Under the pieces are notes generated by a model. That model saw only the letters and a program-made list of their open reading frames with translations. It ran no database searches and had not been told where the DNA came from. 11,691 bases of DNA from JAXGTD01 sp040775095. GTDB taxonomy: Bacteria; Pseudomonadota; Gammaproteobacteria; Chromatiales; Chromatiaceae. The stretch lies in contig JAXGTD010000128.1 of NCBI GenBank assembly GCA_040775095.1, positions 1-11,691 of the forward strand, read 5' to 3'. Below, one piece after another: positions 6,020-11,504 of the stretch; the first letter of the stretch is position 1, and each line of letters opens with the position of its first letter. Made by a program: the position numbers and the translations under genes.

Positions 6020-7450
6020 ATGGAACATCTCCCGATCTTCATCGACATCAAAGAACAACCCTGCCTGATCGTCGGCGGTGGTCCCATTGCATTGCGCAAA
6101 CTGAAGAATCTGCACCGCGCGGGTGCCAAGATCGTGCTCGTTGCGCCGCAACTGCTCCCAGAGCTCACCGCCCTGCGCGAGGCGGGTAAGCTCACCCACC
6201 ATGATCGCCCCTTCGAGGACGCCGACCTCGAGGGCATGCGTCTGGCGATCGCCGCCACCGACGATCGTGCGGTGAATCGGCGCATCGCCGAGCTCGCCAA
6301 GGCCCGCGGCATCCCGGTCAACGTGGCCGACCAGCCCGAGGACTGCAGTTTCCTGATGCCATCGATCATCGACCGTTCGCCGGTGGTCGTGGCGGTCTCC
6401 ACCGGCAGTGCATCGCCGGTGCTGGCGCGCATGATCCGTGCCCGGCTCGAATCGCTGATCCCCGCGGGTTACGGCCGCCTCGCCGATCTGTGCGCCCGCT
6501 ACCGCGACCAGGTCAAGGAGCGCTTCCGCAACCAGCGCGATCGCCGCCGTTTCTGGGACCGGGTGTTGCAGGGCCCTGTTGCCGAGCGCGTGTTCTCAGG
6601 CCACCTGGAGGAGGCCGACGCGGCCATGGGGCGGGAATTGATCTCCGGCGCCAGCCCGGACGGCGTCGGCGAGGTCTATCTCGTCGGCGCTGGCCCGGGA
6701 GCCCCCGACCTGCTCACCTTCCGCGCCCTGCGCCTGATGCAACAGGCCGACGTGGTCGTCTACGACCGCCTCGTTGCCAAGCCCATCATTGACATGGTCC
6801 GACGCGACGCGACCCATATCTACGTGGGCAAGGAGCGCAACAACCACACCATGCGCCAGGAGGAGATCAACACCTTGCTCGCGCGGCTGGCCAAAGACGG
6901 GCTGCGGGTGCTGCGCCTCAAGGGCGGTGATCCGTTCATCTTCGGCCGCGGCGGCGAGGAGATCGATACCCTCGCCGCCGAGGGTGTGCCCTTCCAGGTC
7001 GTGCCAGGTATCACGGCCGCATCGGGCTGCGCCTGCTACGGAGGCATCCCGCTGACGCACCGCGACTACGCCCAGTCCGTGACCTTCGTCACGGGCCACC
7101 TCAAGGACGGCAGCATGAACCTGAACTGGCCGAACCTGGCCCAGCCCAATCAGACCGTCGTGTTCTACATGGGGCTGGTCGGTCTGCCGATCATCATCGA
7201 ACAACTGATCGCCCACGGCGTGTCGCCTCAGATGCCGATCGCGCTGGTGCAGCAGGGGACCACCCACATGCAGAAGGTCTATGCGGGCTCGCTCTCCAGC
7301 ATCCTGGAGCAGGTGGAGTCGGATCCGCCGCAGCCACCGACGCTGATCATCGTCGGCGAGGTGGTTCGCCTGCGCGACAAGCTGGCGTGGTTCAACACCA
7401 TCCCGGATCTGCAGCAGGGGGCGACCACACCGATCCTGCCGGGCGCGTGA
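6020..7450 (+). CDS. cysG: Siroheme synthase (trifunctional CysG)
   Basis: This 476-residue enzyme makes siroheme from uroporphyrinogen III by two SAM-dependent methylations, NAD-dependent oxidation of precorrin-2 and iron insertion. The N-terminal module (about 1-215) has the dinucleotide loop CLIVGGGPIALRK (15-27), AATDDRAVNRR near 78-88 and Asp104 in NVADQP, the residue known from E. coli and Salmonella CysG as catalytic. Where the E. coli protein has Ser128, this one has Thr. The C-terminal methyltransferase starts near 219 with VYLVGAGPGAPDLLT and keeps VVYDRLV, YVGKERNNHTMRQEEIN, LKGGDPFIFGRGGEE, VVPGITAASGC and FYMGL. The start matches E. coli (MEHLPIF against MDHLPIF), although the Shine-Dalgarno is weak. 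Siroheme serves sulfite reductases, including reverse-acting DsrAB in sulfur oxidisers, which fits the neighbouring sulfur-relay genes. The stop overlaps the next start by four bases (GTGA). Confidence 0.97.
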   Translation: MEHLPIFIDIKEQPCLIVGGGPIALRKLKNLHRAGAKIVLVAPQLLPELTALREAGKLTHHDRPFEDADLEGMRLAIAATDDRAVNRRIAELAKARGIPVNVADQPEDCSFLMPSIIDRSPVVVAVSTGSASPVLARMIRARLESLIPAGYGRLADLCARYRDQVKERFRNQRDRRRFWDRVLQGPVAERVFSGHLEEADAAMGRELISGASPDGVGEVYLVGAGPGAPDLLTFRALRLMQQADVVVYDRLVAKPIIDMVRRDATHIYVGKERNNHTMRQEEINTLLARLAKDGLRVLRLKGGDPFIFGRGGEEIDTLAAEGVPFQVVPGITAASGCACYGGIPLTHRDYAQSVTFVTGHLKDGSMNLNWPNLAQPNQTVVFYMGLVGLPIIIEQLIAHGVSPQMPIALVQQGTTHMQKVYAGSLSSILEQVESDPPQPPTLIIVGEVVRLRDKLAWFNTIPDLQQGATTPILPGA

Positions 7451-8355
7451 GCTCTCCGATCCACGCGTTCACCCGGCCCCCGGGGACCGCGACCGCGGCG
7501 AAGCCCACCCGTTGGCGCGCCACGGGGGGCACGACGACTGACCTGGCCGCCGATCGCGTCGGGCCCTGTCCCAGCATTCGCCGCGGCCGGCGTGCCTGGG
7601 CGCGCCGCTTCCTCCTCGGCGCGCTGGCCACCTGGACGCTGACCGCCGGCGCCGCCACCGAGGCGCCCACCCTGCGCATCGGGCTCACGCCGAACGCGGC
7701 GCCACTGGCGTTCATGGAAGACGGCGTGATCCGTGGCCTGGAGCCCGACCTCGCCCGGGCATTGGCCGACGCGCTGCAGATGCAGTTGCAGTTGCGTCAA
7801 CTCCCCGAGCGCGCGCTCGTCACCGCATTGCGCGGGGGCAGCATCGACCTGATCCTGACCGCGATGCCCGATGCCGAGCTCAACGCCCTGGGCCTGGGCG
7901 CGAGTGAGCCGGTGCTCGACTTCGGGCAGATGGTGCTGATGCGCCTCGACACCTTGTCCCACTACCCACGCGGCATCGACATCCTGACCACCGATGGCCG
8001 CGTCGGGTACCAACGCGCCTCGCCGGGCGCGCGCTTCGCGCAGGAGCGCCTGCCGAACGCGCGACGCGTCCCATTCGCCGATGCCCCCGACGGCATCAGC
8101 GCACTGCGCGCCGGTGAGATCGACCTGTTCATCCACGACGCGCCCACCGTCTGGGACGTCGCAACCGACCCCGACGAACAGCAATTGGTCGGTTTCTTCC
8201 AGCCGCTGACGAAGGAGCAGCTGGTCTGGGCCGCGCGCGCGGACGACCAGCCGCTGTTACACGGTATCAATGTCGCCATCCGCTCCTGGCGCAAGTCCGG
8301 TGAGCTGCAGCGGCGGATCAATCGTTGGATCCCAATCCAGGTCGAGGTGGACTGA
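7447..8355 (+). CDS. Orphan family-3 solute-binding protein
   Basis: This is a periplasmic-binding-protein type-2 domain (SBP_bac_3 family), as in amino-acid ABC transporters. The domain begins near residue 76 with LRIGLTPNAAPLAFMEDG, then GLEPDLARALADAL and ALRGGSIDLILTAM; the lobe-2 part has ALRAGEIDLFIHDAP. A signal-anchor-like segment (FLLGALATWTLTAGAA, about 55-70) lies behind RRGRRAWARR, so the protein is probably exported. The GTG at 7447 overlaps the cysG stop, suggesting translational coupling; it leaves an odd 40-50 residue Pro/Thr/Arg-rich leader before the signal segment. No other ATG, GTG or TTG is in frame there, so either the leader is real or a rare start codon is used. No permease or ATPase gene is adjacent. 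The ligand is unknown, and such orphans can also be sensors or murein-associated domains. Confidence 0.82.
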   Translation: MSSPIHAFTRPPGTATAAKPTRWRATGGTTTDLAADRVGPCPSIRRGRRAWARRFLLGALATWTLTAGAATEAPTLRIGLTPNAAPLAFMEDGVIRGLEPDLARALADALQMQLQLRQLPERALVTALRGGSIDLILTAMPDAELNALGLGASEPVLDFGQMVLMRLDTLSHYPRGIDILTTDGRVGYQRASPGARFAQERLPNARRVPFADAPDGISALRAGEIDLFIHDAPTVWDVATDPDEQQLVGFFQPLTKEQLVWAARADDQPLLHGINVAIRSWRKSGELQRRINRWIPIQVEVD

Positions 8356-8357
8356 GC

Positions 8358-8378
8358 CCCGTTGCCGAAGGGCACGGG
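8358..8378. terminator. Weak hairpin between convergent genes
   Basis: CCCG-T-TGCC (8358-8366) pairs with GGCA-CGGG (8371-8378) with one bulged T and a GAAG tetraloop. It lies in the 34 bases between two convergent stop codons, where a bidirectional terminator would be expected. No T-run follows on either strand. Confidence 0.35.
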
Positions 8379-8389
8379 ATCAGGGAGAC

Positions 8390-9085
8390 TCAGTCGGCCG
8401 GCTCGCGCGGGCGCACCGTCGTCAGTCCAAACTGCTCCCAAGCCTGCATCCCGCCGCGGTACCACTTGATCTTGTCGGCGGGATAGCCGAATCCGAGCAG
8501 CGCCTTGATGCTGGTTGGCGACTGCCCGCACCAAGCGCCGTTACAGAACAGGACCAACGTCTTGCAGCCACTGAAATTCCAGAGGCCATCCGCGGCACTG
8601 GCACCGAGCTCCAGCTGCAGGATCTCGGCGATCTGTGAGGGCTCGGCGATCTCCGGATCCAGCCGCGTATAGGGGATGTTCACGGCACCTGGAATGGTGC
8701 CCCGCTCAACCCATTCAGAGGTTCGCGAATCGATGACGAGGACCGAGGTATCGCCTTCGGTGATGCGCTGCAGGTAGCCAATCAGCTCGAGCTCCCCAAT
8801 CGTTTCGACGCCTGGCGCGATCCGCATCGGCTGCACACAGAATGGCGGACAGGGCCGCGATGTGCTCTGGTACGGTGCATCGATGCTGTGGTCCGGGTCC
8901 TGGTCGCGCATCAGCAAAACCGGATGGCCATCGTGGGTGACATTCAGATAGGGAAGCCCCTCGGAGATCCGAACCTCCAGCGCCTCGAGGTCGAATACGC
9001 CCTCGGACGGATTGGCCGCGTGCGCCAACGGGCACGCGGCCAACACCATGAGGATCAGCACAAACCGCCGCCAGCACTCGCCCAT
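8390..9085 (-). CDS. Exported rhodanese-like protein with extra cysteine pairs
   Basis: This 231-residue protein starts with a clear export signal, RRFVLILMVLAACPLAHA. LAAC (15-18) also fits a lipobox, so it could be a lipoprotein; otherwise cleavage after AHA (23) is likely. The C-terminal half is a rhodanese domain: VLVIDSRTSEWVERGTIPGAVNIPYTRL (about 115-142), then the active loop LFCNGAWCGQSP with Cys181 at the catalytic position and a second Cys186, then GFGYPADKIKWYRGGMQAWEQFGL. The N-terminal half has a CPPFC motif (79-83) before GVETIGELEL. This double-cysteine layout suggests thiol-disulfide chemistry or sulfane transfer in the periplasm. The start at 9085 has GGAGG seven bases upstream; an open frame continues to 9337 but runs into the hairpin repeat. 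It is divergent from a thioredoxin-like gene. The substrate is unknown. Confidence 0.87.
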   Translation of the reverse strand: MGECWRRFVLILMVLAACPLAHAANPSEGVFDLEALEVRISEGLPYLNVTHDGHPVLLMRDQDPDHSIDAPYQSTSRPCPPFCVQPMRIAPGVETIGELELIGYLQRITEGDTSVLVIDSRTSEWVERGTIPGAVNIPYTRLDPEIAEPSQIAEILQLELGASAADGLWNFSGCKTLVLFCNGAWCGQSPTSIKALLGFGYPADKIKWYRGGMQAWEQFGLTTVRPREPAD

Positions 9086-9195
9086 TGATCTGCCTCCGGC
9101 CGACGCCGGGACCAACCCAGCGCCCGAACCCGTATCGGTGTCGCATGGGAACCCGGCTAACCAAAGTCTAGCAAGCGGGTCAACTTTAGGGAGAC

Positions 9196-9315
9196 GCCGA
9201 TCAAATGCCTTCCTGGCATTTGATCGGCTCGCACCTCGCGAGGCGCAACTCGCGAGGTGCTCCATTTTCAAGCCCTTGCCGCGCTCGAAAATGCCGGGCC
9301 TTCCGTGGCCCGGGC
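9196..9315 (+). repeat. Four-hairpin repeat, copy B (best preserved)
   Basis: Four stems follow each other almost without gaps. H1 is a perfect 14-base pair arm, GCCGATCAAATGCC (9196-9209) with its complement (9215-9228), loop TTCCT. H2 is a perfect 12-base arm, GCACCTCGCGAG (9231-9242) with CTCGCGAGGTGC (9249-9260). H3 is CATTTTC (9263-9269) with GAAAATG (9287-9293). H4 is CCGGGCC (9294-9300) with GGCCCGG (9307-9313), loop TTCCGT. The arrangement matches the copies at 5874-5986 and 9467-9574. It overlaps no supported gene. Confidence 0.88.
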
Positions 9316-9466
9316 GTGAAAGGGACGGCGAGCGCATCCGCCGGCCGATCCGCCCCTATGTCCGCTCGGCCGTCGCTACAGGCCGCACCGCGCGGGTTGC
9401 CCAGTCGCCCTAGAGTCGCCAAGATGGCATGGTCGGAATGGGTCCGCACCCCGTCCCCGAGGGGCT

Positions 9467-9574
9467 GATTCGATGCCCCCGGGGCATTGGATCCGCGGAC
9501 GCGTCGCGACGCGCGAGCTACTGTATTCTCGAGCGCCCAACGCGTGAAGATGCCGGTCCCTCCAAGACCTGGGC
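9467..9574 (+). repeat. Four-hairpin repeat, copy C (diverged)
   Basis: Same order of stems as copy B with different sequence. H1 pairs GATTCGATGCCC (9467-9478) with GGGCATTGGATC (9482-9493) using two wobbles. H2 is the palindrome CGCGTCGCGACGCG (9500-9513). H3 is TATTCTC (9524-9530) with GAAGATG (9546-9552), one mismatch and wobbles. H4 is CCGGTC (9553-9558) with GACC plus GG around a bulged T (9566-9572). The block GATGCCGGTCCCTCC keeps the shared sequence seen in copies A and B. Confidence 0.65.
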
Positions 9575-9647
9575 AACAAGTCTCGTCACCCGGCGTTTCC
9601 TTGGCACAAGCGCCCGAACAGCGGCCGACCCCGGAGGGTCACCCACG

Positions 9648-10196
9648 ATGTCCGAGTCGAACCGAGCACCAACGTCCCGATCGGCCCGCGCTGGCCGGCG
9701 CGGATGGCCTCGCCGATGGCTGGTCAACCTGCTGCTGATCCTGTTGGTCTATGGCGGCGTGCAGTGGTACAAGACCCGCACGCTCGCCAGTGGCGAGGCG
9801 CCGCCGCTGGCCGCGACGGCACTGACCAACACCCAGCCGTTCGACCTCGCCGACTGGAGGGGTCGGTCTGTGCTCGTGCACTTCTGGGCCAACTGGTGCC
9901 CGATCTGCCGAGCCACCGAGGGCGGCGTCGACGACCTGTCTCGGGACTTCAGCGTCATCACCGTCGCCCTGCACTCCGGTGATGCGGCCGAGATCAATCA
10001 GTATCTGCGTGAGCACGAGCTGGATTTCCCGGTCATTGCCGACCCCACCGGGGAGATCGCCAGCGCCTGGGGCGTGCGTGGCGTGCCAACCAGCTTCGTG
10101 CTCGACGGTGAGGGCAGAGTCCGCTTCGTCACCGCCGGCTACACCACGGGCCTCGGACTGCGGGGACGGCTGTGGATCGCGGACCTGCTCGACTAG
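9648..10196 (+). CDS. ScsD/TlpA-like membrane-anchored thioredoxin-fold protein
   Basis: This 182-residue protein has a basic N-terminus (ARAGRRGWPRRW), one membrane anchor (WLVNLLLILLVYGGVQWY, about 24-41) and a periplasmic thioredoxin fold. The redox site is WANWCPICRATEG with Cys84 and Cys87. The cis-proline is Pro147 in GVRGVPTSFV. VALHSGD, FPVIADPTGEIASAWGV and the end AGYTTGLGLRGRLW are close to ScsD (suppressor of copper sensitivity D) and other protein disulfide oxidoreductases, less so to CcmG/DsbE. It probably reduces or exchanges disulfides in exported proteins; the divergent rhodanese with paired cysteines is a plausible partner. GGAGGG lies nine bases before the ATG at 9648. A longer open frame from 9429 would read through repeat copy C and is rejected. 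The scsB/scsC genes are not in the window. Confidence 0.9.
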   Translation: MSESNRAPTSRSARAGRRGWPRRWLVNLLLILLVYGGVQWYKTRTLASGEAPPLAATALTNTQPFDLADWRGRSVLVHFWANWCPICRATEGGVDDLSRDFSVITVALHSGDAAEINQYLREHELDFPVIADPTGEIASAWGVRGVPTSFVLDGEGRVRFVTAGYTTGLGLRGRLWIADLLD

Positions 10197-10292
10197 CGAC
10201 CAGCCGAGGCGGGCAAACCGACCCGATCGCCCATCCGTCTGGCCGGGCACTCGCCCCATCGCGCCCGACTGGCCCGCGCGAGCGGCAAGCGT

Positions 10293-10320
10293 TTGTCTCG
10301 CGCCGGGGCTTGGATATAAT
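10293..10320 (+). promoter_or_regulatory. Strong promoter of the FmdB-like gene
   Basis: TTGTCT (10293-10298) and a perfect TATAAT (10315-10320) are 16 bases apart. The start would be near 10327, giving a leader of about 33 bases before the ATG at 10360. This is the best sigma-70 -10 box in the window. Confidence 0.75.
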
Positions 10321-10359
10321 TGGCAATATTAGAGATCATCGATATTGAGGACAGCAATC

Positions 10360-10623
10360 ATGCCCACTTACGATTACCGCTGCGACACCAACGGACGCGT
10401 CGTCGAAGTCAGCCACCGCATGAGCGAGAGCCTGTCGACCTGGGGTGAGCTGTGTGAGCGCGCCCATGTCGCCCTCGGCGATACCCCGGCGGACGCGCCC
10501 GTGCATCGCATGGCGACCGGCGGCAACCTCATCTCCAGCAGCAGCCTCGGCAGCGGCGCCGCCCCGGCGCCTGCCTGCAGTACCGGCAGCTGCTGCGCCG
10601 GCGGTATGTGCGGCCTCGACTGA
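10360..10623 (+). CDS. FmdB-like small protein with a cysteine-rich tail
   Basis: This 87-residue protein begins MPTYDYRC, the hallmark of FmdB-type regulatory/zinc-ribbon proteins. The usual CxxC pairs of the ribbon are absent: only Cys8 and Cys32 remain in that half (RCDTNGRVVEV and GELCERA). In exchange the C-terminus has a Gly/Ser/Cys-rich tail, CSTGSCCAGGMCGL, with Cys73, 78, 79 and 84. Metal binding by the tail is likely but not shown. The start at 10360 has GAGGA about eight bases upstream; an in-frame TTG at 10345 has no such site. It is driven by its own strong promoter and followed by a stable hairpin, so it is probably a single-gene transcript just before ssrA. Function is unknown; FmdB was named as a putative regulator of formamidase. 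Confidence 0.85.
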   Translation: MPTYDYRCDTNGRVVEVSHRMSESLSTWGELCERAHVALGDTPADAPVHRMATGGNLISSSSLGSGAAPAPACSTGSCCAGGMCGLD

Positions 10624-10632
10624 GCGCCACCA

Positions 10633-10670
10633 GGCCGGTGGCCGGACCCGAAACGCCCGGCCACCAGGCC
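10633..10670 (+). terminator. Long stable hairpin after the FmdB-like gene
   Basis: GGCC plus GGTGGCCGG (10633-10645) pairs with CCGGCCACC plus GGCC (10657-10670) with one bulged A and an 11-base loop. It starts ten bases after the stop codon. There is no T-run, so it is a possible non-canonical terminator or 3'-protecting stem. Confidence 0.5.
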
Positions 10671-10711
10671 CCGCTCCCACGGGTAAGATGCAGTCGACAC
10701 CGGCCGGGGGA

Positions 10712-10740
10712 TTGCGCGGCGACCGGATCGGCCATACACT
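10712..10740 (+). promoter_or_regulatory. Candidate ssrA promoter
   Basis: TTGCGC (10712-10717) and TACACT (10735-10740) are 17 bases apart, with three and four of six consensus matches. Transcription would start about 12 bases before the mature tmRNA 5' end, leaving a short leader for RNase P to remove. Confidence 0.55.
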
Positions 10741-10758
10741 TGAAGTCGAGAACATCCC

Positions 10759-11118
10759 GGGGGCGACATGGCTTCGACGTGGGTCACGAAACCCGAGGTG
10801 CATGCCGAGGTGCGGGCTACCTCGTAAATCCATCCGCAAACATATAGTTGCCAACGACGACAACTACGCTCTCGCTGCTTAATCCCAGCGGGCCTCTGGC
10901 CGGCAGTTGCCTGTGGCTGTCGGATTCCAGGGGTAACATCACATAGGATCGCGGTGACGGGGGCTCGGACCTGATCTGCTAAAACCCAATTCGAGATCGC
11001 CGACCGATCGCCCTGCCCTTCGGGCGTTGGAAGGTTAAAAAAAATAGAACGGGCTAAGCATGTAGTACCAACGGCAGAGGGCTTGCGGACGCGGGTTCGA
11101 TCCCCGCCGCCTCCACCA
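10759..11118 (+). ncRNA. ssrA: tmRNA (ssrA), one-piece, CCA encoded
   Basis: The 360-base gene rescues stalled ribosomes by acting as tRNA and short mRNA. The 5' end GGGGGCG (10759-10765) pairs with CGCCTCC before ACCA at the 3' end, giving a seven-pair acceptor stem with one G-U pair. The 5' part continues GACATGGCTTCGACG and the 3' part GGGTTCGATCCCCGCCGC, both diagnostic of tmRNA. The resume codon GCC is at 10850 and the tag reads ANDDNYALAA followed by TAA (10880-10882). Tag and gene length are typical of gammaproteobacteria. The terminator follows 32 bases downstream, and the 3' end is the classic insertion target of tyrosine-integrase elements, whose remains are seen further right. Confidence 0.98.
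10850..10882 (+). other. tmRNA tag-peptide reading frame
   Basis: GCC AAC GAC GAC AAC TAC GCT CTC GCT GCT TAA encodes ANDDNYALAA. The C-terminal LAA is the ClpXP/ClpAP degradation signal, and the adjacent AND segment matches the SspB-binding part of known tags. Confidence 0.96.
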
Positions 11119-11150
11119 TCACCGCATTTACAAGCCGCTGAAAACGCACG

Positions 11151-11182
11151 AGAAAGCGCCCTAACCGGCGCTTTCTTCGTTT
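11151..11182 (+). terminator. tmRNA terminator
   Basis: GAAAGCGCC (11152-11160) pairs perfectly with GGCGCTTTC (11167-11175) around CTAACC, followed by a T-rich but interrupted run (TTCGTTTCT). It starts about 33 bases after the CCA end. Confidence 0.85.
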
Positions 11183-11253
11183 CTAAATAGGGCAAATTCG
11201 TTTAGCCATCCGGTGTCTCACCACGTCGCGTCATACCGAACCTTTGCGACCCT

Positions 11254-11290
11254 TCCGAGGGTAGGACTGGGGGCATAAACTACCCTCGGA
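11254..11290. repeat. 11-base inverted repeat around GGGGGCATAAA
   Basis: TCCGAGGGTAG (11254-11264) and CTACCCTCGGA (11280-11290) are perfect complements around a 15-base centre that contains GGGGGCATAAA. G-rich boxes of this kind are common just upstream of P4-type integrase genes. It may be an integrase arm site or a regulatory operator left from the island. Confidence 0.5.
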
Positions 11291-11495
11291 TACTCGCGAC
11301 CCGGGAAATCAAGAACGCGAAGGCCCGCGACGAGCCGCGGGGCGCTACGACCGCGCCAGCTTGCCTGTTCGTCACTCCGGCCGGCGGCAAGCTCTGGCAA
11401 GGCAGGTACCGGGTCAGCGGTCGCGAGGAGGCGCTCTGCCTGGGACCGTACCCGAGGCTCGGCCGCTGACGCCGGCCGCCAGGGCTGACGCATCA
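11281..11495 (+). pseudogene. Remnant of a P4-type tyrosine integrase (arm-binding N-terminus)
   Basis: Reading from about 11281, the frame gives ILATREIKNAKARDEP, then LFVTPAGGKLWQGRYR and EEALCLGPYPRLGR before TGA at 11467. This follows the N-terminal arm-type DNA-binding domain of P4-like integrases, which usually reads LTDT.I.NAKPR.KP, then L.V.PSGGKLWR..YR and LGAYPEVSLA. Similarity seems to go on in the next frame as AADAGRQ, so a frameshift is present. No ATG precedes it and the tyrosine-recombinase catalytic domain is missing. Such integrases insert at the 3' end of ssrA, and this remnant lies about 165 bases downstream of the tmRNA, the normal position. It is cut near 11495, where a transposase fragment begins on the other strand. 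Confidence 0.75.
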
Positions 11496-11504
11496 TTCCG
11501 ATCG

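Larger units (their letters stand above)
9086..9647. other. Divergent rhodanese/scsD-like intergenic region
   Basis: These 562 bases contain no supported gene. They hold two plus-oriented copies of the four-hairpin repeat (9196-9315 and 9467-9574), separated by about 150 GC-rich bases. On the minus strand a TTGACC stands about 100 bases before the rhodanese start, but no matching -10 was found. A TATTCT inside copy C is a weak -10 candidate for the scsD-like gene without a -35. The right end carries the GGAGGG ribosome binding site of the scsD-like gene (9633-9638). Confidence 0.6.

Noticed and set aside
5654..6202. Open frames in the rhd/cysG interval, including one of 182 codons on the minus strand
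   Set aside because: They run through the hairpin repeat and into cysG antisense and show no family motif or start signal.
9086..9337. N-terminal extension of the exported rhodanese
   Set aside because: It translates repeat copy B and buries the signal peptide; the ATG at 9085 has a perfect ribosome binding site.
9196..9574. CRISPR array or integron attC sites as an explanation of the repeats
   Set aside because: There are no identical direct repeats with regular spacers, no cas or integron integrase genes, and the copies are themselves multi-hairpin units in differing orientation.
10374..11195. 273-codon minus-strand open frame across ssrA
   Set aside because: It is antisense to the FmdB-like gene and to the tmRNA, both of which are well supported.
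11218..11504. C-terminal part of the minus-strand open frame as a complete 154-residue transposase
   Set aside because: Transposase similarity ends near 11509; the rest is antisense to the integrase remnant.
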